Assembly (NCBI RefSeq): GCF_004122035.1
Contig: NZ_SAXA01000009.1
Location: 62,001-126,000, forward strand
From: Ancylomarina salipaludis
Lineage (GTDB): Bacteria; Bacteroidota; Bacteroidia; Bacteroidales; Marinifilaceae
Reading direction: 5' to 3'
DNA: 64,000 nt
Shown here: piece after piece, positions 44,742 to 54,510 of the stretch
Position numbering within the stretch: the first letter of the stretch is position 1
How the letters are laid out: every line of letters begins with the position of its first letter
Translations under genes and position numbers: made by a program
The notes under the pieces: generated by a model
What the model saw: the letters and a program-made list of their open reading frames with translations, nothing else
Databases searched by the model: none
What the model was told of the DNA's origin: nothing

Positions 44742-45971
44742 ATGATTCTGTTTTATAATCTGTCCATCTTTTTTTATACTCTATTGGTGCGTTTTGCATC
44801 TCTGTTCAACCCTAAGGCAAAGCAATGGCTTGATGGGCGTAAATCTATTCTCGCGAAGATTGAAGCAGCAGTAAAAGGTGAGTCGAACCTGGTTTGGTTT
44901 CATTCGGCATCCTTGGGTGAGTTCGAGCAAGGGCGTCCTGTTATCGAAGCGTTCAAAAAAAAACACCCGGATTATAAAATTGTATTGACTTTCTTTTCGC
45001 CTTCAGGTTATGAGATTCGAAAGAATTATGGGGACGTCGATTTTGTGTTTTATTTACCTGTAGATACCAAGCGAAATGCAAAAGCTTTTATTCGATTGAT
45101 CAATCCGAAGATGGTTTTCTTTATCAAGTATGAATTTTGGTACCACTATTTGAATGAGCTGAGAAAAAATGAGGTGCCAACCTATATTTTTTCAACCATA
45201 TTCCGTCCCAAGCAGATATTCTTTAAACCTTATGGAGGGCTCTACAGAAAAATATTGAATGCATTTACGCATTTCTTTGTTCAGAATCAGGAATCTATCG
45301 ATTTGTTAAAAGGGATTGGATTCGAGAATGTAAGCTTAGCAGGTGATACGCGTTTCGATCGTGTTTATTCCATTGCAAAGCAGGCCACAGTTTTGCCTCA
45401 ACTTGAAGATTTCGCGCAGGGTCGCCCCGTAATGATTGCCGGAAGTACCTGGCCTAAGGATGAAGAGCATATCATTAAGTATATCAATGCCTCAAAGACC
45501 GATTACAAATATATTATTGCCGCTCACGAGGTTGATGAGAATCACATCTCAAACATTGTAAGTGCTATTGAGAAGCCATACGTGCGATTTACGAATGCGA
45601 CCAAAGCAGAGATTGATGCGGCTGAAGTTTTGGTTGTGGATTGTATAGGCGTTTTATCGTCATTGTATCGCTATGGCGATATTTCTTATATCGGTGGCGG
45701 ATTTGGCCGAGGCATCCACAATACGCTCGAAGCGGCCTGTTATGGTATGCCCGTTATATTTGGCCCAAATTACCACAAATTTAAAGAAGCTAAAGATCTA
45801 ATTGCACTGGGTGGCGCTCACTCATATGAAAACTATGAAGAGTTAAATAGCCTGTTCGATTTTTATCATGATGATGTGGATGCTCGAAAAAAATCCGGTG
45901 CATCGTCCAAAAATTACGTTGATGAAATGAGAGGTGCGACAGACAAAATTCTTTACACAATAAAGTTTTAG
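44742..45971 (+). CDS. waaA: 3-deoxy-D-manno-octulosonic acid (Kdo) transferase
   Basis: WaaA/KdtA adds Kdo to lipid A precursor at the inner membrane. The 409-residue protein has an N-terminal hydrophobic anchor (FYNLSIFFYTLLVRFASLF), the catalytic Glu motif WFHSASLGEFEQGRP (about 54-68), KYEFWYHYLNELR, FSTIFRPKQ, GDTRFDR and the C-terminal nucleotide-sugar region YIGGGFGRGIHNTLEAACYG. It is typical in length for Bacteroidota. Whether one or two Kdo are transferred cannot be seen. It is monocistronic. Confidence 0.95.
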   Translation: MILFYNLSIFFYTLLVRFASLFNPKAKQWLDGRKSILAKIEAAVKGESNLVWFHSASLGEFEQGRPVIEAFKKKHPDYKIVLTFFSPSGYEIRKNYGDVDFVFYLPVDTKRNAKAFIRLINPKMVFFIKYEFWYHYLNELRKNEVPTYIFSTIFRPKQIFFKPYGGLYRKILNAFTHFFVQNQESIDLLKGIGFENVSLAGDTRFDRVYSIAKQATVLPQLEDFAQGRPVMIAGSTWPKDEEHIIKYINASKTDYKYIIAAHEVDENHISNIVSAIEKPYVRFTNATKAEIDAAEVLVVDCIGVLSSLYRYGDISYIGGGFGRGIHNTLEAACYGMPVIFGPNYHKFKEAKDLIALGGAHSYENYEELNSLFDFYHDDVDARKKSGASSKNYVDEMRGATDKILYTIKF

Positions 45972-46107
45972 TTTAAGCAAAATGCATCGGCATTCACACT
46001 TTCAGTTCTTTAGCTAATCCATACTACATTATATTTTATTTTCAATAGGTTTTTCATCTGTAAAGAGCCTCAAACGCTCTATTTTCAGCATGTTTGGATT
46101 GTATGTT

Positions 46108-46121
46108 AATATCTAGATATT
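46108..46121. promoter_or_regulatory. Palindrome upstream of nrdJ
   Basis: AATATCTAGATATT is a perfect 14-base palindrome in the 374-base gap before nrdJ, a candidate operator (for example for NrdR), although a second site at the spacing usual for NrdR is not seen. Confidence 0.3.
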
Positions 46122-46191
46122 TCTTTTTTGGAAAACTTTATCAATTTCCTCAATCTGTATATAATTGGTTTTTAACAAATTAACAGTTTGT

Positions 46192-46200
46192 TGTGGATAA
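46192..46200 (-). promoter_or_regulatory. Single DnaA box upstream of nrdJ
   Basis: TGTGGATAA on the plus strand is the complement of the consensus DnaA box TTATCCACA. DnaA is known to regulate nrd genes in E. coli. One isolated box may be chance. Confidence 0.3.
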
Positions 46201-46267
46201 CTTTAATCGTTTTTTTTATTTTAGTATTGTTGGTTTAAAAAACGATAACTAAATTGCATATCAGGAA

Positions 46268-46307
46268 ACATAAAATAGAAAAAGACGGCACATCGTCTGT
46301 TTTATGT
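46268..46307 (+). other. Leader hairpin before nrdJ
   Basis: ACATAAAA ... AGACG-GCACAT-CGTCT ... TTTTATGT forms a two-part stem with a left bulge, 38 bases before the start codon. It may affect translation or RNA stability. It is not a cobalamin riboswitch. Confidence 0.35.
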
Positions 46308-46345
46308 AAAGTAATTAAACGGTAAATTTACAATTAATAGTTATC

Positions 46346-48901
46346 ATGACAGTTAAAGACAAGAAACAAGAGACGATGGTTAAGCAACAAACTTTTGATT
46401 CCGAAGAAGCTTTTCAAGCCTCACTTGAATATTTTAGAGGTGATGAATTAGCTGCACGTGTTTGGGTGAATAAGTATGCTTTGAAAGATTCATTTGGTAA
46501 TATCTACGAAAAGACACCAGATGATATGCATCGTCGTATCGCCAGTGAAATTTCACGTGTTGAGAAAAAGTATATTAATCCACTTTCTGAAGACGAAATC
46601 TTTGCTGTTCTTAAAGACTTTAAATATATCGTTCCTCAAGGGAGCCCCATGTCAGGTATTGGAAATAAATTCCAGATTGCTTCTTTGTCAAACTGTTTTG
46701 TGATTGGAAATAGCGGTGATTCTGATTCTTATGGTGGTATCATGAAAATCGATCAGGAGCAAGTACAATTGATGAAACGCCGTGGGGGTGTTGGTCATGA
46801 TTTATCGCATATCCGTCCAAAGGGGTCTCCTGTTAAGAATTCGGCTTTAACATCGACAGGTATTGTGCCATTTATGGAGCGTTACTCAAATTCGACTCGT
46901 GAAGTTGCTCAGGATGGTCGTCGTGGAGCTTTAATGCTTAGTGTATCTGTTAAGCATCCTGACTCGGAAGAGTTTATCGATGCAAAGATGGAGCAGGGAA
47001 AAGTAACCGGAGCCAATGTGTCTGTGAAAATTCACGATGGGTTTATGCAGGCTGTTCTTGAAGGAAAGAATTATACTCAGCAATACCCAATTAACGCTGA
47101 GAACCCAAAATATACAAAAGATATTGATGCAGGTAAGTTGTGGAAGAAAATCGTTCACAATGCATGGAAATCAGCAGAACCCGGTATTTTATTCTGGGAT
47201 ACGATTGAGAGAGAATCTGTGCCTGATTGTTATGCAGATTTAGGTTACCGCACTGTTTCGACTAATCCATGTGGTGAGATTCCATTGTGTCCTTATGATT
47301 CGTGTCGTTTGTTGGCGATCAATCTTTATAGCTATGTAGAGAATCCTTTTACTCCTGAGGCAAAATTCAACTTCGATCTTTTTAAGAAGCATGTTGGAAT
47401 GGCTCAACGTATCATGGATGATATTATTGATCTTGAACTTGAGAAGATTGATGCGATTATAGAAAAAATTGAAAATGATCCTGAGGACGCTGAAGTGAAA
47501 CGTGTTGAGCGTAATCTTTGGAATAATATTAAAACCAAAGCTAACGAAGGTAGACGTACGGGTGTTGGTATTACAGCTGAAGGCGATATGGTTGCGGCTA
47601 TGGGCTTGCAATACGGTACCGAAGCTGCTACTGATTTCTCAGAAGAAGTTCACAAGGTGATTGCTGTTGAAGCATACCGTGCATCTGTATATTTGGCTAA
47701 AGATCGTGGTGCATTTACCATTTTCGATGCTAAAAGAGAAAGCAAAAATCCATTTATTTTACGTTTGAAGGAGGCTGATCCTGAAATGTATGAAGATATG
47801 GTGAAATATGGTCGTCGTAATATTGCTTGTTTGACGATTGCTCCAACGGGTACAACCAGTTTGATGACACAAACAACATCAGGTATCGAGCCTGTCTTTT
47901 TACCTGTGTACAAGCGTCGTAGAAAAGTGAATCCTAACGATAAAGACGTTCGTGTTGACTTTACCGATGAGGTGGGTGATTGTTGGGAAGAGTTTGTGGT
48001 ATTCCACCATAAATTTGTGACCTGGATGGAAGCCAATGGTATTGAAACGGCACGCCATTTTACTGATGAAGAAGTTGATGAGTTGGTAAAACAGTCGCCA
48101 TATTATAAAGCCACATCCAATGATGTTGATTGGTTGCAAAAAGTACGTATGCAAGGTCGTATCCAGAAATGGGTTGATCACTCAATTAGTGTAACTGTTA
48201 ATTTGCCAAGCGATGTTTCTGAAGAGCTTGTTGGCGACCTTTATGTAGAAGCCTGGAAGAGCGGATGTAAAGGATGTACCGTTTACCGTGATGGTTCCCG
48301 ATCAGGAGTTTTGATTGCTAATGATAAAAAGGAGGGAGCAGGAGACAAAGATATGCCTGAGAAACGCCCAACGGAGCTTGAGGCTGAAGTGGTTCGTTTC
48401 CAGAATAATAAAGAAAAGTGGATTGCGATTATCGGTCTTTATAATGGAAAACCTTATGAGATTTTTACGGGTATTCAGGATGATGAGGAAGGTATCTTAT
48501 TACCTAAATCAGTAAACAAAGGTTTTATTCTGAAACGTAAGGATGAGGAAGGCAACACCCGATATGACTTCCAATACAGCAACAAACGTGGCTTTAAAAC
48601 AACTTTTGAAGGTCTGTCGTACAAATTCAACAAAGAATTCTGGAACTACGCAAAATTGATCTCAGGGGTATTACGTCATGGTATGCCAATTGAGCAGGTT
48701 GTGAATTTGGTTTCAGGTTTACAATTGGATAGCGAAAATATCAACACATGGAAAAATGGTGTTGAGCGTTCACTTAAGAAATATATCCCTAATGGCACAA
48801 AAGCTAAAGGGATGACATGTACCGATTGTGGTTCAGAACATATTATTTATCAGGAGGGTTGCTTGATTTGCCAATCATGCGGAACTTCTAAATGCGGATA
48901 A
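46346..48901 (+). CDS. nrdJ: Adenosylcobalamin-dependent ribonucleotide reductase (class II)
   Basis: Class II reductase that makes deoxyribonucleotides with an AdoCbl radical, independent of oxygen. The 851-residue protein has the alpha-barrel with SLSNCFVIGNSGDSDSYGGI (about 113-132, first redox Cys), RRGGVGHDLSHIRPKGSPV, the active-site loop VSTNPCGEIPLCPYDSCRLL (about 309-328), IAPTGTTSLM and a KGCTVYRDGS motif. The C-terminus ends in a Cys-rich tail CTDCGSEH ... CLICQSCGTSKCG that shuttles electrons and may bind zinc. This tail is typical of the long B12-dependent type. The first ATG is used; one ten codons later is possible. B12 dependence links it to cobalamin supply. Confidence 0.95.
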   Translation: MTVKDKKQETMVKQQTFDSEEAFQASLEYFRGDELAARVWVNKYALKDSFGNIYEKTPDDMHRRIASEISRVEKKYINPLSEDEIFAVLKDFKYIVPQGSPMSGIGNKFQIASLSNCFVIGNSGDSDSYGGIMKIDQEQVQLMKRRGGVGHDLSHIRPKGSPVKNSALTSTGIVPFMERYSNSTREVAQDGRRGALMLSVSVKHPDSEEFIDAKMEQGKVTGANVSVKIHDGFMQAVLEGKNYTQQYPINAENPKYTKDIDAGKLWKKIVHNAWKSAEPGILFWDTIERESVPDCYADLGYRTVSTNPCGEIPLCPYDSCRLLAINLYSYVENPFTPEAKFNFDLFKKHVGMAQRIMDDIIDLELEKIDAIIEKIENDPEDAEVKRVERNLWNNIKTKANEGRRTGVGITAEGDMVAAMGLQYGTEAATDFSEEVHKVIAVEAYRASVYLAKDRGAFTIFDAKRESKNPFILRLKEADPEMYEDMVKYGRRNIACLTIAPTGTTSLMTQTTSGIEPVFLPVYKRRRKVNPNDKDVRVDFTDEVGDCWEEFVVFHHKFVTWMEANGIETARHFTDEEVDELVKQSPYYKATSNDVDWLQKVRMQGRIQKWVDHSISVTVNLPSDVSEELVGDLYVEAWKSGCKGCTVYRDGSRSGVLIANDKKEGAGDKDMPEKRPTELEAEVVRFQNNKEKWIAIIGLYNGKPYEIFTGIQDDEEGILLPKSVNKGFILKRKDEEGNTRYDFQYSNKRGFKTTFEGLSYKFNKEFWNYAKLISGVLRHGMPIEQVVNLVSGLQLDSENINTWKNGVERSLKKYIPNGTKAKGMTCTDCGSEHIIYQEGCLICQSCGTSKCG

Positions 48902-48925
48902 ACAATTAGAACAATAAAATTAGGT

Positions 48926-48956
48926 AAGGACGTTCATATCGAACGTCCTTTTTTTG
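48926..48956 (+). terminator. Terminator of nrdJ
   Basis: A perfect 10-base stem AAGGACGTTC / GAACGTCCTT with a five-base loop and TTTTT, 25 bases after the stop. Confidence 0.9.
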
Positions 48957-49023
48957 CATTAAATTTTTCCTTCTTTTTTATGAAGGAGTACCCAAGCTTG
49001 TTTTTGGGAGTTGGGTAAATAAA

Positions 49024-49049
49024 AAAATCCGATCGTTCGATCGGATTTT
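49024..49049. terminator. Terminator of glnS
   Basis: A perfect inverted repeat AAAATCCGATCG / CGATCGGATTTT flanked by A and T runs, 25 bases beyond the glnS stop on the minus strand. Confidence 0.85.
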
Positions 49050-49073
49050 AAATATAATATGAGGGGTAAATCC

Positions 49074-50786
49074 CTATTTATTCTGTGCTTTAGCCCATGA
49101 ATCTTTAAGCGAAACGGTACGGTTAAAGATTAGCTTATCAGCAGAACTATCCTTATCAGTTGAGAAGTAACCCAGACGTGTGAACTGAAAATGATCTTCA
49201 GCTTTTGAATTTTTCAACCCAGGTTCAACAAAACAGTTTTCAAGAACTTTTAATGAATCCGGATTGATAAATTCAAGGAAATCCTTGTCTTTATGTCCGT
49301 CAGGTGCTTCGTCGTTGAATAAACGATCGTAGATTCGCACATCAGCTTTAAGTGCATGCTTGGCTGAAACCCAGTGCAGTGTTCCTTTCACCTTGCGCTT
49401 ACTTTCTTCAGTACCGCTACCCGATTTTGATAAGGGATCGTATGTTGCATGAATTTCAGTAATGTTGCCATCAGCATCCTTCACCGCTTTTTCACACATC
49501 ACAATATAGCCTGCCTTAAGGCGAACTTCGCGACCCGGAGTCATTCTAAAGTATTTCTTAGGCGCATCTTCCATAAAGTCGTCACGCTCGATATAGAGTT
49601 CTCTTGAGAATGGAATATCACGTGATCCGGATTCCGGATCTTCAGGGTTGTTTTCGATGCTTAAGAATTCTTCTTGTCCTTCAGGGTAGTTGGTTAAAAC
49701 CAGTTTTACCGGATCGAGAACAGCCATTACACGAGGGGCTGTTTTATTTAAATCTTCGCGAACACAGTGTTCCAAAACAGAAACATCAATCACGTTATTA
49801 CGCTTGGCAACACCAATGATATCAGCAAAATTGCGAATTGAATTTGGCGTATAACCTCTGCGACGCAAACCTGAAATGGTTGGCATTCGTGGATCGTCCC
49901 ATCCCGATACATGTTTCTCTGTTACCAATTGAAGCAGTTTACGCTTACTCATTACAGTATAACTCAGGTTCAAACGAGCAAATTCACGCTGTTTAGGCTT
50001 GTATTCAGTATCTGTAATATTGTTTACAAACCACTCGTAAAGCGGACGGTGAACTTCAAATTCAAGCGTACAGATTGAGTGGGTAATACCCTCTAAATAA
50101 TCCGACTCGCCATGAGCATAGTCGTACATTGGGTAAATACACCAGGCGTTACCTGTACGGTGGTGATGTGCATGCAGAATACGGTACATCAACGGATCAC
50201 GCATGTGCATGTTTGGCGATGCCATATCAATTTTGGCACGTAACACTTTTTCTCCATCTTTAAACTCACCGGCTCTCATGCGGGCAAACAGATCCAAATT
50301 CTCTTCAACGCTACGGTTGCGAAAAGGGCTCTCGGTTCCCGGGCTTGTTGGCGTTCCTTTTTGCTCTGCAATTTGTGCAGCAGACTGGTCATCAACATAT
50401 GCTTTTCCATCTTTAATCAGTTTCACAGCCCAATCGTAAAGCTGCTCAAAATAATCAGAGGTGTAATAAGGCTCCCCGTCCCATTTAAAACCTAACCATT
50501 TAATATCTTCCATTATTGAGTCTACGTACTCGGTATCTTCCTTTACAGGATTGGTATCGTCGAAACGTAGGTTACATTTTCCCTGGTATTGTTGGGCAAG
50601 GCTGAAGTTTAGGCAGATTGCTTTTGCATGACCAATGTGTAGGTAACCGTTTGGTTCCGGAGGGAAACGGGTGTGTACTCTACCATCATTGACCTTATTT
50701 TTCAGATCTTCTTCAATGATCTGCTGGATAAAATTCAGAGATTTTGTTTCGTTAGTGTTCTCTTCATTCATAGTCTTGTTATCCAT
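49074..50786 (-). CDS. glnS: Glutamine--tRNA ligase
   Basis: Class I aminoacyl-tRNA synthetase charging tRNA-Gln, 570 residues. The HIGH motif is in [20 protein letters not shown] (about 41-60). Other features are [17 protein letters not shown], the [20 protein letters not shown] region (about 224-243) and the KMSKS equivalent [11 protein letters not shown]. The C-terminal ~220 residues are the anticodon-binding beta-barrels. Having GlnS means Gln-tRNA need not come from the amidotransferase route. The gene is convergent with nrdJ. Confidence 0.97.
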   Translation of the reverse strand: MDNKTMNEENTNETKSLNFIQQIIEEDLKNKVNDGRVHTRFPPEPNGYLHIGHAKAICLNFSLAQQYQGKCNLRFDDTNPVKEDTEYVDSIMEDIKWLGFKWDGEPYYTSDYFEQLYDWAVKLIKDGKAYVDDQSAAQIAEQKGTPTSPGTESPFRNRSVEENLDLFARMRAGEFKDGEKVLRAKIDMASPNMHMRDPLMYRILHAHHHRTGNAWCIYPMYDYAHGESDYLEGITHSICTLEFEVHRPLYEWFVNNITDTEYKPKQREFARLNLSYTVMSKRKLLQLVTEKHVSGWDDPRMPTISGLRRRGYTPNSIRNFADIIGVAKRNNVIDVSVLEHCVREDLNKTAPRVMAVLDPVKLVLTNYPEGQEEFLSIENNPEDPESGSRDIPFSRELYIERDDFMEDAPKKYFRMTPGREVRLKAGYIVMCEKAVKDADGNITEIHATYDPLSKSGSGTEESKRKVKGTLHWVSAKHALKADVRIYDRLFNDEAPDGHKDKDFLEFINPDSLKVLENCFVEPGLKNSKAEDHFQFTRLGYFSTDKDSSADKLIFNRTVSLKDSWAKAQNK

Positions 50787-50913
50787 ACTTCATTCTATTT
50801 TAGATGATACATGTATTGCCTGAGATTCATCGGAATCTCGCCTTGCTTTTGTCTTTTATACCCGATAGAAACCATTTGGTTGTAAAATTTCAGATATAAG
50901 AGGTTCGAACTGA

Positions 50914-50921
50914 CAAAAGTA
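50914..50921 (-). promoter_or_regulatory. -7 promoter box upstream of glnS
   Basis: The minus strand reads TACTTTTG, matching TAnnTTTG, about 130 bases before the start. The predicted leader contains a small hairpin CGAGATTCC-GAT-GAATCTC (50822-50840). Confidence 0.4.
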
Positions 50922-51034
50922 GAGATTTTCACTAAATAAAACAGTTACTCACACACGAATTTGCACGTGAGACTGAATTTGAATCCGGCATTTAGAAATT
51001 TGTTTTATATTCGCCGTGAATTAGTACAAGAATC

Positions 51035-51388
51035 ATGAAGGGAATTATTGAATTAGAAGGATTGGAGTTTTACGGCTATCACGGCTGTTTTGTTGAAGAG
51101 CAAGTGGTGGGTAATAAGTTTATTGTGTATGTGCGTATGGAGTATAATGCTGAGAAACCAGCGGCTTCGGATGCCATTACTGATGCACTCAATTATCAAC
51201 GCGCTTACGAGATGATTCAGGAAGAGTTTAAGATAAAATCTCATCTTTTGGAACATGTGGCCCAGCGTTTATTGGATATGCTTTACGCTAAATTTCCCGA
51301 ATTGGAGCATGCTATGGTTAAGGTTTCTAAAATGAATCCCCCTATGGGTGGGCAAATCGAAAAAGTGAGTTTAACACTAAGCCGATAA
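51035..51388 (+). CDS. folB: Dihydroneopterin aldolase
   Basis: FolB cleaves dihydroneopterin in folate synthesis. The 117-residue protein has the family start IELEGLEFYGYHGCFVEEQ, the catalytic Glu in that stretch, the TDALNYQRAYEMI segment and the C-terminal KVSKMNPPMGGQIEKVSLTL with the catalytic Lys region. It is a single gene divergent from glnS. Confidence 0.95.
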   Translation: MKGIIELEGLEFYGYHGCFVEEQVVGNKFIVYVRMEYNAEKPAASDAITDALNYQRAYEMIQEEFKIKSHLLEHVAQRLLDMLYAKFPELEHAMVKVSKMNPPMGGQIEKVSLTLSR

Positions 51389-51452
51389 GTTTTTGATTCT
51401 CTTTTAGCTGCAGAAGTCGGTTAAAAAAAATGAGAGAAAAGCGTAAAAAAGT

Positions 51453-51484
51453 TTGTAAAGTATTTTCTTTATTACTTATCTTTG
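51453..51484 (+). promoter_or_regulatory. Promoter of tRNA-Cys
   Basis: TTG (51453-51455), a 21-base spacer and TATCTTTG (51477-51484) give a consensus Bacteroidota promoter, 21 bases before the tRNA. Confidence 0.8.
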
Positions 51485-51505
51485 CATCGCTCTTAAGGAG
51501 GAAAG

Positions 51506-51576
51506 GGTCTCTTGGCCGAGTGGCTAGGCAGTGGTCTGCAAAACCATCCACGGCGGTTCGAATCCGCCAGAGACCT
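51506..51576 (+). tRNA. tRNA-Cys(GCA)
   Basis: 71-base cloverleaf: acceptor GGTCTCT/AGAGACC, anticodon stem TGGT/ACCA around the loop CTGCAAA (anticodon GCA), T-arm GGCGG/CCGCC with TTCGAAT, discriminator U as expected for Cys. CCA is not encoded. Confidence 0.95.
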
Positions 51577-51581
51577 CAATT

Positions 51582-51620
51582 AAAACGCTTAACTTTCTAA
51601 AAGTTAAGCGTTTTGTTTTT
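51582..51620 (+). terminator. Terminator of tRNA-Cys
   Basis: A 15-base stem AAAACGCTTAACTTT / AAAGTTAAGCGTTTT with a three-base loop, followed by GTTTTTT, six bases after the tRNA. Confidence 0.9.
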
Positions 51621-51690
51621 TATGCCTGACGATTTTTTAATTTGAATCTGTTTCATGTTTTTTAAGACGAAACAGTTTATAAAACCTTAT

Positions 51691-52605
51691 TTATATCTCT
51701 GTAAATGTTCCAGATTCGATATTGACTTTAAATTTCTTGGACTTTTTATCTCCACTATATAAAGTATATTTTAAATCGAAAATGACATAATCTGGGTCTT
51801 CTTGAGTTATTTCAGCATCATCGACTCTGGAATTATCTGGCAATACATTTTCTGATATCCATATTCTATTCTTTGTTGTAAGATTATTACGATAGAAAGA
51901 ATTGTTAACAAAACCTATATATTCATACAAATTGATAGGTATAATATTTTCTTCGTTAATATTTATAGAGTCCTCAGCTTTATATATTTCTTCACCATTT
52001 ACAGTATAAGATATACATACTGTTTCACCTTCCTCATCTGACGTTTGATAGAGTATATGACCTTCATACCAAGGAATGATATAAAATAAGTTTTGAATAA
52101 GGGCCCCCATTCTTATTTTTTTTATTTTAGTGTAGTCTTGATTGGAAACAAAAAATAGATCTAAAGAATATGTTGATAATAAATTCTCAGCATATCCTCC
52201 TTGTAGGATAAAAACATGATTGTTTTTGTAGGTATAGGCCTGTCTTAGTTTAAAATTTTCAAACGTGTATGTGGCTGTTTCGCCATATCCCTTATCTACC
52301 GTAACTATGGTGTCGATTGCAGCTTGTTTATTCCATGAAAGAACATTCGATTTATCAGTTCGATTAAAACATTCAATAAATAGTTGATCTTTTTTTCTGC
52401 CATTAAAATAAATCAGATTTGTATCTATTCCCAGGGTGTAGTTTTCAAAATTTACGTCAGAGTCTAGTAAATTATATTCCTCCAAAAGAAGTTCAAATTT
52501 AGTTTTGTTAGGTTCTGGAGTTTGTACATCTTCATTCTCTTTATCACAGCCTATAAGAGACAAAGAGAAAATTACAATAATAAAAAAATAGATACTTTTC
52601 GTCAT
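51691..52605 (-). CDS. Lipoprotein of unknown function
   Basis: The 304-residue protein has a lipoprotein signal (FFIIVIFSLSLIGC, Cys about residue 20) followed by an acidic, Pro-rich linker DKENEDVQTPEPN. The rest is rich in Tyr, Asn and Asp and predicted beta, with repeated strand-like elements (YTLGIDTNLIYFNG, YSLDLFFVSNQDY, YIIPWYEGHILYQTSDEEG), possibly a propeller-like surface protein. I do not recognise a family. It stands alone on the minus strand; its AT content looks higher than its neighbours', which could point to horizontal gain. Confidence 0.75.
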   Translation of the reverse strand: MTKSIYFFIIVIFSLSLIGCDKENEDVQTPEPNKTKFELLLEEYNLLDSDVNFENYTLGIDTNLIYFNGRKKDQLFIECFNRTDKSNVLSWNKQAAIDTIVTVDKGYGETATYTFENFKLRQAYTYKNNHVFILQGGYAENLLSTYSLDLFFVSNQDYTKIKKIRMGALIQNLFYIIPWYEGHILYQTSDEEGETVCISYTVNGEEIYKAEDSININEENIIPINLYEYIGFVNNSFYRNNLTTKNRIWISENVLPDNSRVDDAEITQEDPDYVIFDLKYTLYSGDKKSKKFKVNIESGTFTEI

Positions 52606-52886
52606 AGTTTTTTTATTGTAAATATAGCTTTTATGATAATATCTGCAAGTTTTAAATAATTTAAAATTAAGTTAATAATCCACTCAAGACTAGAGTAATT
52701 ATTGGTCTGGCAAGTCCTATTTGTTTAGAAAAAAGTTCAGCCTGTCAATTATTTTTTATTCCTCGTGCTTTTTTCGGTAAATTGAATGAATCGGATTTTC
52801 AGACTCATTGGCCTTGTTTTTAAAGACTTAAATTATTGGAAGGCATGTGAGTCGAAATAATAAAGTCATTTTAAAAACGGTTTATT

Positions 52887-53894
52887 ATGAAAAAAGTAAA
52901 GGCGTATGCTGCAAGTGAGGCAGGAGGACAGTTAAAACCTTTTGAGTACGAATTAGCAGAACTCGGCAAGGATGAGGTGGATATCAAGGTGCATTATTGT
53001 GGTATTTGTCATTCTGATTTGAGCATGTTGAATAATGAATGGGGCATGACGAAATACCCCTTTGTTCCCGGACACGAAATAGTGGGCGAGGTTGCAGCCG
53101 TGGGCGAGAATGTGAAAACGCTTAAAACGGGTGATTTAGTTGGTTTGGGCTGGAATTCAGCATCCTGTATGCACTGTAAACAATGTATGGATGGGAGTCA
53201 TCATCTGTGCTATTCAGTAGAAGGGACTATTGTTGGACGACATGGTGGTTTTGCTGATTATGTCAGAGGGCATTGGTCCTGGGCTATTCCACTTCCTGAG
53301 GGTATCGATATGAAGAAAGCCGGTCCCCTGCTTTGTGGTGGAATTACGGTGTTTAATCCGATTTTTTTAGCGGATGTAAAAGCGACTGACAAAGTGGGTG
53401 TAATCGGAATTGGTGGACTGGGGCATATGGCTTTAAAATTCCTGAACAAGTGGGGCTGTGAGGTGATTGCTTTTAGCTCAAATCCGGATAAAAAAAGGCA
53501 GATACTCTCCATGGGGGCAAGCAAAGTGATTGATTCCCGAAATCCTGATGAATTAGAAAGCATTGCGGGCAGTTTGGATTTTATCTTGAACACCGCTAAT
53601 GTGAGTTTAGATTGGAATGCCTATTTATCAGCTCTTAGTCCTAAGGGGAGATTGCATACGGTAGGTGCTGTTTTAGAACCTATGGCTATACCGGCTTTTT
53701 CGCTGATTATGGGTGAGAAATCGGTTGCAGGTAGTCCATTGGGAAGTCCGGCACTCACACTTAAAATGTTGGAGTTTTGTGTTCGCCACGATATTTACCC
53801 TATGGTGGAAGAATTTCCTTTGTCTGAGGTGAACGAGGCCATGAGACATTTGGAAGAAGGGAAGGCTCGATATCGTATTGTCTTGAAGGTTTAA
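52887..53894 (+). CDS. Zinc-dependent alcohol dehydrogenase (NADP, cinnamyl type)
   Basis: Medium-chain zinc alcohol dehydrogenase, 335 residues, of the YahK/CAD-like group that reduces aldehydes with NADPH. The catalytic zinc site is CGICHSDL (Cys about 37) and GHEIVGEV (His about 60, Glu about 61). The structural zinc site is four Cys in CMHCKQCMDGSHHLC (about 92-106). The Rossmann fold is VGVIGIGGLGHMALKFL, and SSNPDKK after the second strand fits NADP preference. It is a single gene with its own terminator. The true substrate is unknown. Confidence 0.93.
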   Translation: MKKVKAYAASEAGGQLKPFEYELAELGKDEVDIKVHYCGICHSDLSMLNNEWGMTKYPFVPGHEIVGEVAAVGENVKTLKTGDLVGLGWNSASCMHCKQCMDGSHHLCYSVEGTIVGRHGGFADYVRGHWSWAIPLPEGIDMKKAGPLLCGGITVFNPIFLADVKATDKVGVIGIGGLGHMALKFLNKWGCEVIAFSSNPDKKRQILSMGASKVIDSRNPDELESIAGSLDFILNTANVSLDWNAYLSALSPKGRLHTVGAVLEPMAIPAFSLIMGEKSVAGSPLGSPALTLKMLEFCVRHDIYPMVEEFPLSEVNEAMRHLEEGKARYRIVLKV

Positions 53895-53898
53895 TTTA

Positions 53899-53931
53899 TA
53901 AAAAACGAGCTTTGGCTAAGCTCGTTTTTTT
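53899..53931 (+). terminator. Terminator of the alcohol dehydrogenase gene
   Basis: The stem AAAAACGAGCTT / AAGCTCGTTTTT with a short loop and a T-run lies directly after the stop codon. Confidence 0.85.
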
Positions 53932-54116
53932 AATGATATACGGAGTTTTCTTTACAAAGGGGGTGATCTGATTTGCCAACGGATCAAGAGGCGTAGTTTT
54001 CTTTTAAAAATAAGACTTAAGGCACGCTTATTTTTTTATATTTGTTAGAACAAGCCGGAAAGATGTTGAAAGGAACTGTAGAGGCTTGAAAAGTGTTTCA
54101 TTTAAAATTATAGACT

Positions 54117-54449
54117 ATGTTATTTTTCTCAAACAATAATGCTCCCAAAACAAGTTATACACCACAGGAATTAATCAGCGAAATGGAAAAGCGAGATGAT
54201 ATTCTATTGATCGATATTCGCGAATCGCATGAGCTGGCTCAGGGTGGCATCGAAAATGCCATTCATATTCCTATGGGGCAAATTCCCGAGAAGATGGGCA
54301 CCCTGCCAAGAGATAAGGATTTGGTTGTGTTTTGCCATTTAGGTTTCAGAAGCAAGCAGGTGAGAAATTACTTACAAAAGAGTGGTTTTTACAGAACAGC
54401 ACATTTAAAAGGAGGCATTAATCGTTGGCATCGCGAAGCGAATGTTTAA
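54117..54449 (+). CDS. Rhodanese-like domain protein
   Basis: A single-domain rhodanese of 110 residues, cytosolic, which carries a persulfide sulfur or binds similar substrates. It has ILLIDIRESHELAQGGIENA (about 32-51), HIPMGQIPEKM and the active-site loop FCHLGFRS with catalytic Cys near residue 81, then HLKGGINRWH. The six-residue loop after Cys fits sulfur transferases. It is a single gene followed by a terminator; the partner is unknown. Confidence 0.92.
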   Translation: MLFFSNNNAPKTSYTPQELISEMEKRDDILLIDIRESHELAQGGIENAIHIPMGQIPEKMGTLPRDKDLVVFCHLGFRSKQVRNYLQKSGFYRTAHLKGGINRWHREANV

Positions 54450-54478
54450 TAGAATAAGCCTTTATCAATTTTATCTGG

Positions 54479-54510
54479 AAGCTCAGCAATTCATTTTGTT
54501 GAGCTTTTTC
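54479..54510 (+). terminator. Terminator of the rhodanese gene
   Basis: The stem AAGCTCAGCAA / TTGTTGAGCTT (one G-T pair) is followed by TTTTC. The rest of the gap to 54761 holds only the promoter of the next gene. Confidence 0.75.

Noticed and set aside
46268-46307. Cobalamin riboswitch before nrdJ
   Set aside because: No B12 box or matching aptamer elements; only a small hairpin.
47240-47611. 123-residue minus-strand frame opposite nrdJ, and the 128-residue one at 47650-48036
   Set aside because: Both are antisense to the conserved reductase core and have no independent features.
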